Source of the DNA: Gracilariopsis chorda
Taxonomy: Eukaryota > Rhodophyta > Florideophyceae > Gracilariales > Gracilariaceae
Direction of reading: 5' to 3'
DNA: 31,442 nt
NCBI GenBank assembly: GCA_003194525.1
Contig: NBIV01000558.1
Location: 1 to 31,442, forward strand
Positions 18,525 to 28,559 of the stretch are shown piece by piece. The position numbers and the translations under genes are program-made. Under the pieces are notes generated by a model. The model made no database searches. It was given only the letters and a program-made list of their open reading frames with translations, and had not been told where the DNA came from. Positions within the stretch are counted from its first letter, which is position 1; every line of letters starts with the position of its first letter.

Positions 18525-19217
18525 TCACACAGTTTTCCTCACTGTCCAATATTCTGCCTTTGCCGGACCGAAATACATCTGCTCATCGCGTTGGACAATT
18601 TCGCATTTCGAATCCGCTACAGCCTGAAGGTACTCTTGCTCAAACTTGACAATAGTAGTTGATCGAATAGTAATGAGGGCGATTCCGTTCTTACGCAGAC
18701 AGGCAAGCACATTCGGAAGTGCAGAAGCATCACAATGGCCCTCAACAAATACACCCATGGCAACTGCGATATCCATAGCACGGGCCTCTGTTGGCAAAGG
18801 ATGGTTTATGTCTGCCACAATCAGCTTGTCATAACACTTCTTGTTGCGAGCTTTTTCCAGCATTTCGCTACTGAAGTCGACACCTACTAAGAACGCTGAG
18901 ATATCGGTGGATTTGAGTCGGTCCGAAACGAGGGTACCCAGGTATCCTGTACCACAACCGACATCCACAAGTTTGAAGGGCCGCGATATGTTTTCTTCGG
19001 AAGCCATGTTGGACATTACGGCGAAGATCTTTTCAGCGCAGATTGGCCATGCGACATAGTCATTGTCAAGAACGTCCTGCTCGTATGTTTCGGACCATTG
19101 AGCATAGACTTTTTGCTTATCCTTCGTGGACATCTTGGTGACTGCCTGCTTGCCGAAACTGCATGAGACAAAGACATCTGTGGCATTCACGTGCCCCTCG
19201 GCAGATGGTGGATGCAT
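18525..19217 (-). CDS. METTL27-like class I SAM methyltransferase
   Basis: This is an intact 230-residue protein starting at the ATG at 19217 (MHPPSAEGHV). A longer upstream reading adds a hydrophobic leader that probably lies in the 5' leader. Motif I is at about residues 83-94 (LVDVGCGTGYLG) and binds S-adenosylmethionine. The acidic residue ending strand 2 is Asp114 in VGVDFSSEML, followed by the helix EKARNKKCYD. The leading YAQWSETYEQDVLDNDYVAW block is typical of the Williams-Beuren region protein 27 (METTL27) group, whose substrate is poorly defined. There are no signal or membrane segments after the chosen start, so it is probably cytosolic. It stands alone, without operon-like neighbours, and is the one intact recognisable host gene in the window. 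A second in-frame ATG (MSTKDKQKVY) is also plausible. Confidence 0.85.
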   Translation of the reverse strand: MHPPSAEGHVNATDVFVSCSFGKQAVTKMSTKDKQKVYAQWSETYEQDVLDNDYVAWPICAEKIFAVMSNMASEENISRPFKLVDVGCGTGYLGTLVSDRLKSTDISAFLVGVDFSSEMLEKARNKKCYDKLIVADINHPLPTEARAMDIAVAMGVFVEGHCDASALPNVLACLRKNGIALITIRSTTIVKFEQEYLQAVADSKCEIVQRDEQMYFGPAKAEYWTVRKTV

Positions 19218-19352
19218 GGTTGGCTGTTGGTGAGCGTGTACGTGACTCAGGAGTGGGAAGCAAACAAGGAGCGAACAGATTCGGGAGTGCGAGTGCGGAA
19301 AGACGAGGAGGAGGGCTGATGCGAACGTCGGGCAGGTCGTGCGAACGTTTGC

Positions 19353-19360
19353 TATAAATA
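19353..19360 (-). promoter_or_regulatory. Possible TATA element upstream of the methyltransferase
   Basis: The minus strand reads TATTTATA (plus TATAAATA) about 136 bases before the chosen methyltransferase start. It is a plausible core promoter on either strand; transcription start not known. Confidence 0.3.
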
Positions 19361-19459
19361 CAAAATTAGAGGATGAACCATTGGTTTGCGTGCAGAGAAG
19401 CTCAGTGGTTACGGTGTCATGCGTTGGAGGCGACCTGTAAGCATTAATGAAGCGCACAT

Positions 19460-20660
19460 GCTATTCACTGGTAGGAACAGTACTGTACAAATGTTAAAGA
19501 AAAGCGCAAATAGAGGGCAAGCAAAGCATACGTGTGCTAGAATGTCAATGGGTGGATGAGGACAGCGACGATCCAGCGCAAAACGTGTTGTGGCTGCGAG
19601 CTTCTGTACCATTAAATGCTTCTGATATCAGTTTGTGGTTCAGGACAGCGATTAAATCAGTCGTCTGGACCATGGGCTGCAGACAGAACAAGGCGTTGAC
19701 TGAGCACACTTGCACCGCACCACCGCCACAGCAGTCACGGGAACGATATCCGTCGTGCTGACGATGAGAAAGCTGCATGCCGCCCACGGCACGCGAGGAG
19801 ACACGTTTGCAGTTGTGTACACGTACTTTCGTGTAACAGCGTCACGTCTGTGTCGTCACTGCGCACCACGAGTCCTTTCAGAGCCCGGAACCTGTCGGGC
19901 GTTGAGCACTTGGTGCGTCCACCAACGCCTTGTCTCAAGCGTGAAGCCCTACTGAGTTTTGTTGCTCATGCAAACATATCGACCACATGTTTACCGTGCG
20001 TGCCAAGAAATGTGCAGTTTTAAAATTAAAAAAAAGTGCAGTGGGAACATTAGAAACGCACAACTCCGCTCGCGAGCGGAAGGGAAGATGCAACTCTTGC
20101 ACTAACATTTTGTGTTTTTGGTTAAGGGTTACCGAAGGGTAGCATTCCAAACTCAACTCAAATCAATAACGGCTATGTCATTCTTGTACGAGTGGCGTAC
20201 CTACCCTTACATTTGTGATGCTGGCAGACTGTTTTTGCAGCACCAGAAACGTTGCGTTGATGCTGTTGCGCAAGAAAGCTCATGGACATGGCGTCTAAGA
20301 AACAGCTGTACCAAACGTCATGTCGAACATGAATTCTCAATCCCGACATCCTTCAATGGCCAACAACAGTACCCTTGGGTAATTCCAAGTTCGAGTTTTG
20401 CAAAGTGAACAACAGAGCACAAACACCGGACTGAGTCCTGCGATGGCTCTACGTGCGCGGAAACGGCGTGTGAGCTGAACCCTTCGCATGTTTATTGTTA
20501 GAGAAATGTACATTGGCCAGCACACATGTCGCACGTATTCCAGAAAGGAAACACCGGGCAAGCAAGGGCGTAAGCGCATCATTTTAGAAGTTCCAGCCGC
20601 AACAGCGACTTTCGCACCTTCACGCGCCCCAAAACGCCCGGACGTACACGCTCGTGATAC
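19460..20660. other. 1.2 kb without a recognisable gene
   Basis: Only short overlapping frames occur on both strands, none with a domain or a plausible start. An AT-rich patch with an A run lies near 20020-20036. It presumably holds the upstream region of the methyltransferase on its left and of the M15 peptidase gene on its right. Confidence 0.5.
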
Positions 20661-20665
20661 CCGAA

Positions 20666-21245
20666 ATGGCTTCAATATCGTCCTCGGTTGTCATCTCATC
20701 CCTCCTTGCCCTCATGCACCTCAAGCTCAACGTCAGCAATTCCTACCGACCGCAGCGTCATCATCAAATTTCAAACCGACCTACGAACGATCGGATGGCC
20801 TCTCATTATTGACGGCGACTACGGACCCGCCACCACTGCTGCCGTCAAAAGATTTCAAACTGGGTGGGCCTTCAAGCTATTAACCACTGACGGCGATGCC
20901 GGGCCCCTGACCCGCCCCGAAATCGCCAGATGTGCCGCAGAGGGCAGCTATGCCAGCCAGCATGTCAAGCAGTCGGAGTTCAAATCCAGAGGCTATGGCG
21001 ATATTCGAGTTGTGCGCGAGCTGCTGTTTGGGCTGGAGAAGCTGAGGGAAGCCATGGGTGGCAAATCGCTTACAATCTGGTCAGGTTATCGCGACTCAGC
21101 GCATAATGCGCGGGTGGATGGTGCCAGTAGGTCACAGCATCTTTTGGGAACCGCAGCGGATATCCCGCAGAGCTATGGCGCTACACCCGCTTTCGTGAAG
21201 GGATTGAAGGTGATCATAGGCATCGACATTAGGTTACACATGTAG
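20666..21245 (+). pseudogene. Peptidoglycan-binding/M15 peptidase-like protein, broken
   Basis: ATG 20666 begins a secretion-signal-like sequence (MASISSSVVISSLLALMHL). The frame then shifts near 20750 into the frame of 20688. There it reads a PG_binding_1 repeat (VIIKFQTDLRTIGW, DGDYGPATTAAVKRFQ, then DGDAGPLT) and an M15_3-type D-Ala-D-Ala carboxypeptidase core (LEKLREAMGGKSLTIWSGYR, NARVDGASRSQHLLGTAADI). The SQH..G.AADI block carries the first zinc His and the Asp. The second zinc motif (H-x-D/H near the C-terminus) is absent: the frame ends within about 20 codons of VKGLK. A GTGATC...TTGCAG stretch there could be an intron, but I found no HxD box beyond it. The family is mostly bacterial and cleaves cell-wall peptides; in a eukaryote it suggests transfer or a lytic role against bacteria. 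Confidence 0.75.
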
Positions 21246-21998
21246 ATGTGCTTGCAGGAGATCCTTCCAGGCCGACTACTTGGCTGTATCCTTGCTAGAG
21301 AGGTTATTGAACTCATGTTAGTGTCACCCTCCAGGAACATCCGTGGACAGCTTGGGTGCATGCAATCCAACAGCATGTGCTCCATGTGAAGTTCACCCGC
21401 TTCTAGCCAACTCGGCTTCATCCAAATTTGAGATGCCTAGAACCATCAGCGATAACGTTGGCAAGGCCATGAAGATTGGCAGGTGTGGTATTTTAATGTT
21501 TCAGGAGTTTACTGGTATGGTTTTACGATCATTTCTTATCATTATCTTGCTGATTAGCGCCTTTAGATAATTTCTGCAAAAGCCCTAGACCCGTAGGAAG
21601 TATTTCAAATGGCTTCTTCATGAGATTTATCCACAAGGCTCCAGCATGTTTTAATCCCACGTTCTCAGCCGGTTCAAACATCTGTAATGTGCTTCTCGAG
21701 CTATCCTTCGGTAACTCCGTAACTCGCACATGATACTGCGCGCAACCGCCACCGCTTTCGAGCAAAGGAACGTAGAAAATCCATAGCACTGCTCTAGTGT
21801 GCACCAAATTCCTAGGTTCCTTCCGCTCTTCTCCTTCGCTCTGTGCCTCTTTGTGCCGTCAATACGGTAAACTTCCATGTAATTCTGTCTTATGTCAGCA
21901 AACACATTGCCGACTCACCTGGCCGCATGGTGTTAGCGCCTGCTGCGTTACAACGCTGCGAAGACAGCCGGATTTTTTTTCGTGCAAGAGGTGAGGTG
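21246..21998. other. About 750 bp with no recognisable gene
   Basis: Short frames exist on both strands (the longest about 90 codons, minus, 21807-21529), but none has a domain, a good start or a recognisable composition. It may hold the 3' remains of the peptidase gene. Confidence 0.45.
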
Positions 21999-22022
21999 CT
22001 CTCTCTCTCTTCTCTCTCTCTC
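21999..22022 (+). repeat. CT microsatellite abutting the Harbinger insertion site
   Basis: Nearly pure CT repeat of 24 bp directly before the TAA target site. The transposon has inserted right at the edge of this tract. Confidence 0.85.
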
Positions 22023-22025
22023 TAA

Positions 22026-22043
22026 GGGCCGTTCTATGACTTT
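22026..22043 (+). repeat. Left terminal inverted repeat of the Harbinger element
   Basis: GGGCCGTTCTATGACTTT, preceded by the TAA target copy at 22023-22025. It matches the right end without mismatch over 18 bp; a chance match of this length with correct flanking TAA is very unlikely. Confidence 0.9.
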
Positions 22044-22195
22044 ATTTACGCGAAAACAGTGAACGCGAAGTCTGAAGACGTCCAATAAAACGACAACACG
22101 TTGCAAAACATGCTTACCAAATTTCATTTCCGTCTGCAGCCCACAAGTTTCCGCAGTCATGTGAACAAGACCTTAACTCATCTGCATACCCTTGC

Positions 22196-23595
22196 TTGTT
22201 GAGTGACCTCCTTCCAATCAACTTTTACAAGATGATGGACACAAGCGCAGTTTACGCCGTCGGCTCGAATACGTCACAACACCACGAGCAGCATAACTCT
22301 TCTTCCTACTTGGAGAGATTATTGACTAGCCAACATGATTCAACCCAATCAGACACAATTAAAGCGCCCAAAACAGTCAAGAAAGCTGAATGTTTGATCA
22401 AAGCCGCTTAACTTGATAATCAGAAATGCAAGGCTATTGTCAAAGAGTTGAAGATAATAGGCGAACAGAACGCTCGCCTATCAACCAAACAACTTCTGCT
22501 AGCACGTAAGATGGTGCAAAGATCGATTAACATCCAGCAGATTAGAAAACTGAGTACTGACCACCTAAATTCTAACCACAACAATGATCGGACGCAGGAA
22601 CTTGCATCAACTACGGTGAGAATTGTTTGCAGAGAAAATGGTGATGAAGAAACTGAATAAGTAAGAGGAGACGTACCAATTATTACGAATGGAGTTGTAG
22701 CTGTAGATCTTTCGACTAATATGTCTCAAGAACAAAGTGCAACTCAGAGTGGTGACAGAAGACCTGCCTTTGAAGCAGTAGAGTATTGTCGTTTACTTCA
22801 TGTACTGGGAGATGTTTGAATGACAGCGAAAAGACAGAGATTGATGCAATCCATGTCTCGGGATCAACTGGATTGGCAACAAGATTACCCATGGTCTGTT
22901 ACAATAGCGCCGCTTTTCAATGACGAAAGGTTCAAACCAAAGGCGAACACCGTTCTCTCGGGAGGAGTTACGCTGGATGATATCATAGCAATTGGCCCAG
23001 CAAAACGACCACATATACGGGACGGTGGAGTGTGGAAGCGGAAGTTTGGAGAGTTCAAAAGTGTTTACGGAACATGTGTTTCTCGTTTTGAAGCATCAGG
23101 ACAAGGAGATCCCGATGCATTTGCGAGCTTCGCTGACGGGAAATCATATATTATGTATGCATACTGTTACTTACAATTGAATCCTATTCTGCAACCATTG
23201 GCCACTCGTGTGCTGAGCGCAGATGTGCAAAGAGAAGAGGGCGTGGGTGAAGGTGTGTCTCCGTATGGGTACAGTGGGCGTCAGGTTTTGCGTCATCCTC
23301 CAAAACGATGTAAGGCAGATTCGCGGGAGGTTAATATCGTTTGAGTAGAAAGCCTTATATCCGCTCTGCGTTCTAACGAGGAAATCGTAGACGACGTTTG
23401 TAAGCGGTCAGAAAAGAGAAAACGCTCGTTTGAGGAAATGGATGCGGCATCACGGGCTAGTAGATCAACTTTGCAGGCGTTGAGTGAAGCGAAGCAGATG
23501 CATGCAAAAGCGAATACAGAACAAGAGAGGAATCTTCTGCAGGGAATCATAGACAAACTTCTAATTCAGCTTGCACAGGCAGAGGCTGCCATGTG
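22196..23595 (+). pseudogene. Harbinger accessory Myb/SANT-like protein, several stops
   Basis: One frame (that of 22196, 22448 and 22820) reads as protein throughout. It is interrupted by TAA at 22409, TAA at 22658, TGA at 22817 and TGA at 23342, and ends with TGA at 23593. The central part (22820-23344) has the layout of Myb/SANT-like transposon proteins: VWKRKFGEFKSVYGTCVSRF, then SGQGDPDAFASFADGKSYI, and a hydrophobic helix ending in LNPIL. The C-terminal part (QALSEAKQMHAKANTEQERN and on) is a coiled coil, as is the segment after 22412. In PIF/Harbinger elements the Myb-like protein binds the ends and helps bring the transposase to the nucleus. The family call rests on pattern and position, so confidence is moderate. 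Confidence 0.65.
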
Positions 23596-23968
23596 ACGTT
23601 TACATTGAGCAGCATTGCGGTTTATGCACAACGTCTGTGATGATTTGCAATGCTTGCAATAAGTGTTCAACCTGCAAGTTTATTCGTCTTCAATGTCATT
23701 GCAGAACGGTGGCGGGCCATCATAATCTTATCCACGTCTGCAAAGAAAAGCTATAACTGCCATGGATAACCGGGCGCGGGTGAACTCCGTCCATAAATCT
23801 GTCACATATACTCCAGCCGAAAGGGTTCCGACGCTCCAATGTAGTACCAGAGGAGCGCTTATTTCTCGTTTAGCAAAGGCGTTGCGATACATTCAAGGAC
23901 GAGCACAATGCTATTAGATATGATTTGTTTGATGAACCGAGGGGTTCTCTGTGGCAACCATAGGACTG

Positions 23969-24886
23969 TCATAGGAGCAATTCAGGGGCAATATACTGCG
24001 GTGTGCCAACCATGTCCGTTGCGTTCACGTTGTGAGCATTGGTATCCGCGATGCCAAAATCAGGGAGCTTCACAGTGGGGTCTTTGCTTTCAGAAAAATA
24101 GAGAATGTTCTCCGGTTTGACATCGCGATGGGCAATACCATGAAGATGGAGATGAGCAAGTGCGCGCACCAACGAGCGCGCAACAGTGACAATGTCATTT
24201 TCGCAATATCGGGGATAATATCGCTCTCTGTCAGTGAGTCTAGGCAGCATTTGTCCGCCCGTAAGCAGTTCCATGACGATATAAATGAATCGTTCATCCT
24301 CATAAATTCCCGAGGACTGAAAAAGAATGGAGTGGCTCTGCATGGCACGAAAGGCGAGAACCTCGCGACAATCACCAGACTGTGGGCAGAACAAATCCGG
24401 AGCGCCCTTGGAAATAATCTTAATAGCGGCACGAACAGAAGAATCGTTAATGGATTCACAAAGACGCACTTCTGAACAGGCACCCATACCGAGTCGAGTA
24501 CTAAGCTTCCAGAAGTGATCAATGGATCCGCGACGATACAAGGCAGGTCCAGCCGCCTGCTCCACCCGGGAACGCAAAAGCAACTGAGTTGCACTCCATG
24601 TATTTCTATCAAAGACTGGGCTAAGATAATTGGCGTAAACCTCTCCCACAATCCCGTTAGCGTTTACATTAGCATCATCCGCAAGCGACGTCGAGGACTT
24701 TTCAGTATGACCGTAAGACTGAAGTGACTGAAAAGTAAAACGTAAGCCAAATTGAGCGGCGGCTGGTGGGGCAGCTGCAGAGGCAAGTGAATCATTTCTG
24801 GGAACATTTGTGCTTCCTACTCTGGAAAAATGTTCGGAGGTGACGCGCTCAATGCGTAAACCAAATTTGCTCGGTAAGGCACTCAT
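23969..24886 (-). pseudogene. Ser/Thr protein kinase, truncated after the APE motif
   Basis: The ORF of 305 residues starts at ATG 24886. Residues 1-125 are an unrecognised N-terminal region with a repeated FGLRI/FGLRF. The kinase domain starts at about 129: glycine loop GMGACSEV (133-140), VRAAIK with Lys156, helix C Glu175, HRDVKPEN (253-260), DFG at 276-278 within KLPDFGIAD, and GTPQYIAPE ending at 302. The frame stops at 305, so the substrate-binding C-lobe is missing, and no continuation is visible downstream. The pattern resembles the CAMK group. All nucleotide-binding residues are present, but a kinase cut here should not fold or work. It lies inside the Harbinger element on the transposase strand and is best read as a captured gene fragment. 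Confidence 0.85.
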
Positions 24887-24989
24887 AGCACCATACTGGA
24901 GTTGCGCGCCGGCGGCAATCGGTCCGAGTCGGCGCGATGCACAGAGGCTGTTCGAAAGGAGGAATACAGATGGGCGGCATCTTCAAGCT

Positions 24990-25606
24990 TGGAACGGGCG
25001 GATAGCGGAGGTCTCGCGCGCGTTGGCGGTGGTGGGGTGTAGTTGGGACGTGGGGGGCGGCCGTTGAGCGGTCGCGCTGGAGCTGGAGCTGGCAGTGGCG
25101 GTGGCGGGAGAGGTCGCTGCAGGCCGTGTAAACGCGCAAAGTGACTGAGCGGAGGTAATGGCGGAGGTGGTGGCGGAGGTGGAGGGCGAGGGGGAGGCGC
25201 TGGTTGAGGCCGTGGTGGTGGCAGTGCCGGGGCTGGTTCTGGGGGCGGGAAGGGCGGTGGCAGTATCAACGGCGTGGCGGGGGTGGTGGAAAGGGAGAGG
25301 AGATGGTGAGAGAGCGCGCCAAAGAGGGCGCCCGACCACGCTTACGTGGCTTGGGTGGTGAAGCTGATTGTGGTGTATTGGGTCGCGGCACAGAGACAGA
25401 GTCTGGCGGGTGATGGGGGAGCGAGTGCAACCACTGGAGTACGTGGGCCTCGGAGGAGGAGAGGGGAGAGAGGGGAGAGAGAGGGGAGAGAGAGGGGACG
25501 GTGGCGGGGCGGGGGAGACGGTGGCGGGGCGGGGAGACGGGCATGGGGCGAGGGGCGATGAAAGAGGGGGAGGGGAAGAGGAAGAGAAGGGGTGAGGGGG
25601 AGAAGG
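24990..25606 (+). repeat. GC-rich, purine-rich low-complexity tract
   Basis: The plus strand is strongly G-rich. It includes tandem GAGAGGGGAGAGA units at about 25460-25500 and two copies of ACGGTGGCGGGGCGGG nearby (about 25498-25533), with polypurine runs to 25606. The complementary strand gives long proline and serine runs in all three frames (for example poly-Pro at 25150-25269), so the open frames here come from composition. G-quadruplex or triplex structures are plausible. The tract separates the kinase 5' end from the esterase 3' end and could be a captured 5' region or intron. Confidence 0.65.
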
Positions 25607-25800
25607 GACGATCGATGCATATGGTGTGGACTGGCGTGCGTGTGGGTGTGCGAGAGAGATGGGCGAGGCGGAACCGTTTCGACAGCGAGGTGCGTGCAGC
25701 GGTGCGACTACGCGCAGTGGCTGTGGTTGCACGGGCGGCTCTCACGTGGCGCTTCAAAAACACAGGCAAAGTTTACGGACTACGGTACCAAATATTAATC

Positions 25801-27266
25801 AGCGTCCCTTCCGGGCAGCGACTGCTTGAGGCTCAGCTTGCTGAGCAGCGCCGGTTGCGTCGCTCGGTACTCCTCTTCCACGCGACTCACGCGTTTGAAC
25901 AGCCGCGCCTGGGCTGTGGACGACGACGACGACGACGGCGGCGATGACGAGGGCGATGGTGTCGGTGCGTATAGCTGGTCGACGAGGTGATGCACGACGC
26001 GTCGGCCGCTGGCATTCATCCAGGTATGCATCATGTTGCGACTCATGGCGACGATGCGGTTGTGTGCCAGCGGCGCCGGCATGGGGAAGTCCACCCCGAT
26101 CACGGTCCATCCTGCGGCGCGAAGGCGTGCCGCCATGACGCGTTCCACAGACTCGCCATCGTGCAGCTGTGCGCGCTGGTCGCGAACGAGAGCGCCACCG
26201 TCTGCCGCGGGTGCGTATTCGAGCTCGAAACACACCCGACATCCCTTTTCGTCTGCGTCTTTGTCTTCGTCGATAGTGGTAGCGCCAAATCCCTTCATAA
26301 CGTGCTCCAACGTATCGCCGGATATTTGCCTTATATCCTCGTCGAGCGCGGCCGTGCCGTAATTAACCATGAAGTCGTTTCGCAAGTTGGCGTACAACAC
26401 CATTTGCCGGAACGCCATGATGGCGGACATGAAAAGCGCCGCCCTTTGCGTGCGTGTTACGCGTCATGAGTTCCAATAAACAGTCCTCATCCGGCAGGAG
26501 CAGCTGCTTCGCCGTGTTGAACAAAAAGGCAGTGTGCTATGGGAATCATACTCTGGAGAAACCTGTACACACCAAACTGACGCACACCCAAATTGGGACT
26601 GGCTACCATCACTATCTTATCAGCGGTCAGACCGGCTATCTTACCAGTTTGCTGGTCGTACAGGTGTGCAACGGCGTAGCGGACGTACATCCCACGCAGC
26701 GAGAAGCCAACGAGAGATATGGACTGTAAGGAGCTATGCTTGGCGACGGTGTGGCGGATGTCCTCCGCCAGCCTCAACCCTCCAAGGTCATTTCCGTCGT
26801 GCGTCTTGTCGGTGTTTGACTCTACTAGCATGCACCAGTATTCTGCCAGAGGACACCTCATCCCGTACTGTCCAACGTCTCCAACAGGTACGAAAAGTCC
26901 TCAACGGTGCCCTGCAAGCCGTGCGACAGCACGAGGATGGATGTCGGTGGCTGGTGCTTGTGCTCCAAAAAATGGGGCGTTCGGTTTGGTAGCTGCCATC
27001 GATTGGGTGTGCGATCTTCGTAGCAACGGGAGCGGGGACGATGATCTAGGCAGTCGAATGCCGTGCAGCGGGCTGGAAAGGCGCGCAATGATCTGAGAGA
27101 GATTCTTTCGCGGCTTTTGGCGGGGAGATGTCACGGAGTCGACGCTATCACTAGGCTGCTTGGCGGCAGAAAGATTAGTGCGGTTTTCGGAGTTATTTTC
27201 TTCGCGAACGGAGCGCAGAAGGGCCTGAGCAAAGGACGGCGCCATGGAGCAACGGACAAATGGCAT
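25801..27266 (-). pseudogene. DUF676-type serine esterase/lipase, multiple frameshifts
   Basis: An alpha/beta-hydrolase is read on the minus strand through several frames: 27266-26970 (basic N-terminus, possibly targeting), then ILVLSHGLQGTVEDFSYL (oxyanion HG), then 26861-26487 with THDGNDLGGLRLAEDI, SLVGFSLRGMYVRYA and SPNLGVRQFGVYRFLQ. The last block is 26430-25801, with AFRQMVLYANLRNDFMVNYG and an alanine/serine-rich tail. These are the signature blocks of the putative serine esterase (DUF676) family. The nucleophile elbow reads GFSLRG rather than the usual GHSLGG. At least three frame breaks (near 26970, 26870 and 26500) make it a pseudogene. It lies within the Harbinger element, on the same strand as the kinase fragment. 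Confidence 0.85.
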
Positions 27267-27269
27267 GGT

Positions 27270-28030
27270 GCGTTAGAAACAACGAAATCGTTATTGAAGT
27301 GATGTGGGCTGTGGTGGTGGCGCTATGATAGATATGGCGGAAGGGCGCGAAGCTGCCAATTGTGCACATGTAACACTACCGTTGGTAGCGATGCGCCGTA
27401 AGTAGAGTTAGCGGTGAGGAGGCGGACTGCTTTGCAGTGCACCGTGTGCCATTTTGTCAGCGGCAGCCAGCGCGCAGCTGTCCTGTTCATGAGCATGTGC
27501 CGATATTATGCACGTGTAACACGCTTCTGCTCATCTGCCGCACCCTGCGCCACCGACGCCCTATCATACGCGATCAAACGCGCCATTCACGCGTGCAGCG
27601 CAGGCGGCCGCCGTGCGAGCCGTTGCCGCTGCCTTATGAAGCCGCCCGCATTGCGAGCAGCGCAAGCGCTCACTCTCCTCCTCAAAACGCTCCTGCAGTC
27701 CGCCATATATGCCGTCGTTCTGCGCGATGGGCGCGCATGCGATGTCGCCCTGGCTAACCTCCTTCTCCACCATCGATCGGACAACAAGCCCCTTCTCTTC
27801 TCCCCACAACGATAAAGCGCACCTACCTCGCACGGCCAATCCATCATGGTCAATCCCTCATTCACATCATAACCCCCGACAACCGAGCTCCATTGCGCCC
27901 TTATTGCAGCCACTGCTATTCATCACCAAGTCAGTCACCTCGCCATTGGCACCACCCGGCTTGAACGAGGTGTAACCGCCGTCACTTCAATCTCCGCCAA
28001 TCCGATCTGCGGCGATGCGTCCACTGGAAT
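27270..28030. other. GC-rich cargo sequence without an assigned gene
   Basis: Several long open frames overlap on both strands (for example plus 27414-27815 and minus 27913-27587), as expected in GC-rich DNA. None shows a known motif. It may be the upstream region of the esterase. Confidence 0.4.
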
Positions 28031-28034
28031 TGAA

Positions 28035-28556
28035 ATGCTCCCGAAAGGAACGCTCACCTTCCATGAGCCCCTTTCCACGTTGATCACGCCACAATTTGCT
28101 CAACCGTACAAGAAAAACGTCCCACCCGAATACAATCGAACCGCCGATCCTACCTTCATGCCTCCTCAACTCATTCAAGCCGCTTTGCAACTCGCCAATC
28201 AGAAGAAATTTTCCCTCCACATTTACTGCAACACCCAATCCGATGACTTGCTGCGCAATAGCGTGCTTGAAAGCAGTCACTGGAGCTATATCGTCGCCCC
28301 AACCGACATGCTTTACGAAACATTCAACTCCGGAGGCGCTCCAAGACTGGCCGTCATCCATGCTGCGCAACGAATGTGTCTGCATGTTTCAGGTTCCGCA
28401 AAATCGCTTTCGCGGGATGAACCACAGGTCAATCGTGTCTGCGAGACCGTATTCAAACCGTCAGCCGACAATAACATACAGGACCTGCCAGAGGGAAGAA
28501 CTGCTGCTGGCGTCGTGTTGCGTCCGGCCACTGGTCGCTTTGGGAGAAGATTGTGA
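28035..28556 (+). CDS. Unidentified ORF in the Harbinger cargo
   Basis: A 173-codon plus-strand frame starts at ATG 28035; the open frame also extends upstream without a stop for about 20 codons (TAVTSISANPICGDASTGIE). Third codon positions are mostly C or T, as expected for coding DNA, and the protein mixes helices and strands (LIQAALQLANQKKFSLHIYC; SHWSYIVAPTDMLYETF; APRLAVIHAAQRM). I recognise no family. The C-terminal third is less convincing, so it is probably a truncated exon. A minus-strand frame (28385-27987) overlaps and cannot be fully excluded as the real one. Like the kinase and esterase, it is flanked by the transposon ends. Confidence 0.4.
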   Translation: MLPKGTLTFHEPLSTLITPQFAQPYKKNVPPEYNRTADPTFMPPQLIQAALQLANQKKFSLHIYCNTQSDDLLRNSVLESSHWSYIVAPTDMLYETFNSGGAPRLAVIHAAQRMCLHVSGSAKSLSRDEPQVNRVCETVFKPSADNNIQDLPEGRTAAGVVLRPATGRFGRRL

Positions 28557-28559
28557 ACT

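Noticed and set aside
6352..23595. Stop-codon reassignment as an explanation for in-frame stops
   Set aside because: TAA, TAG and TGA all interrupt frames and also end genes, and frameshifts occur too; decay explains it better.
23571..23756. Small Cys-rich ORF (possible zinc protein)
   Set aside because: It overlaps the end of the Myb-like frame, cysteine spacing matches no known finger, and it is short.
25158..25947. Long plus-strand and minus-strand open frames in the GC-rich tract (Gly/Arg-rich or Pro-rich proteins)
   Set aside because: All frames on both strands are open because of GC-rich low complexity; the products are homopolymer-like and lack domains.
27414..27975. Overlapping ORFs in GC-rich cargo on both strands
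   Set aside because: No motif, no consistent codon bias, and mutual overlap.
27987..28385. Minus-strand ORF opposite the unknown cargo ORF
   Set aside because: Third-position composition favours the plus-strand frame; kept only as an alternative.
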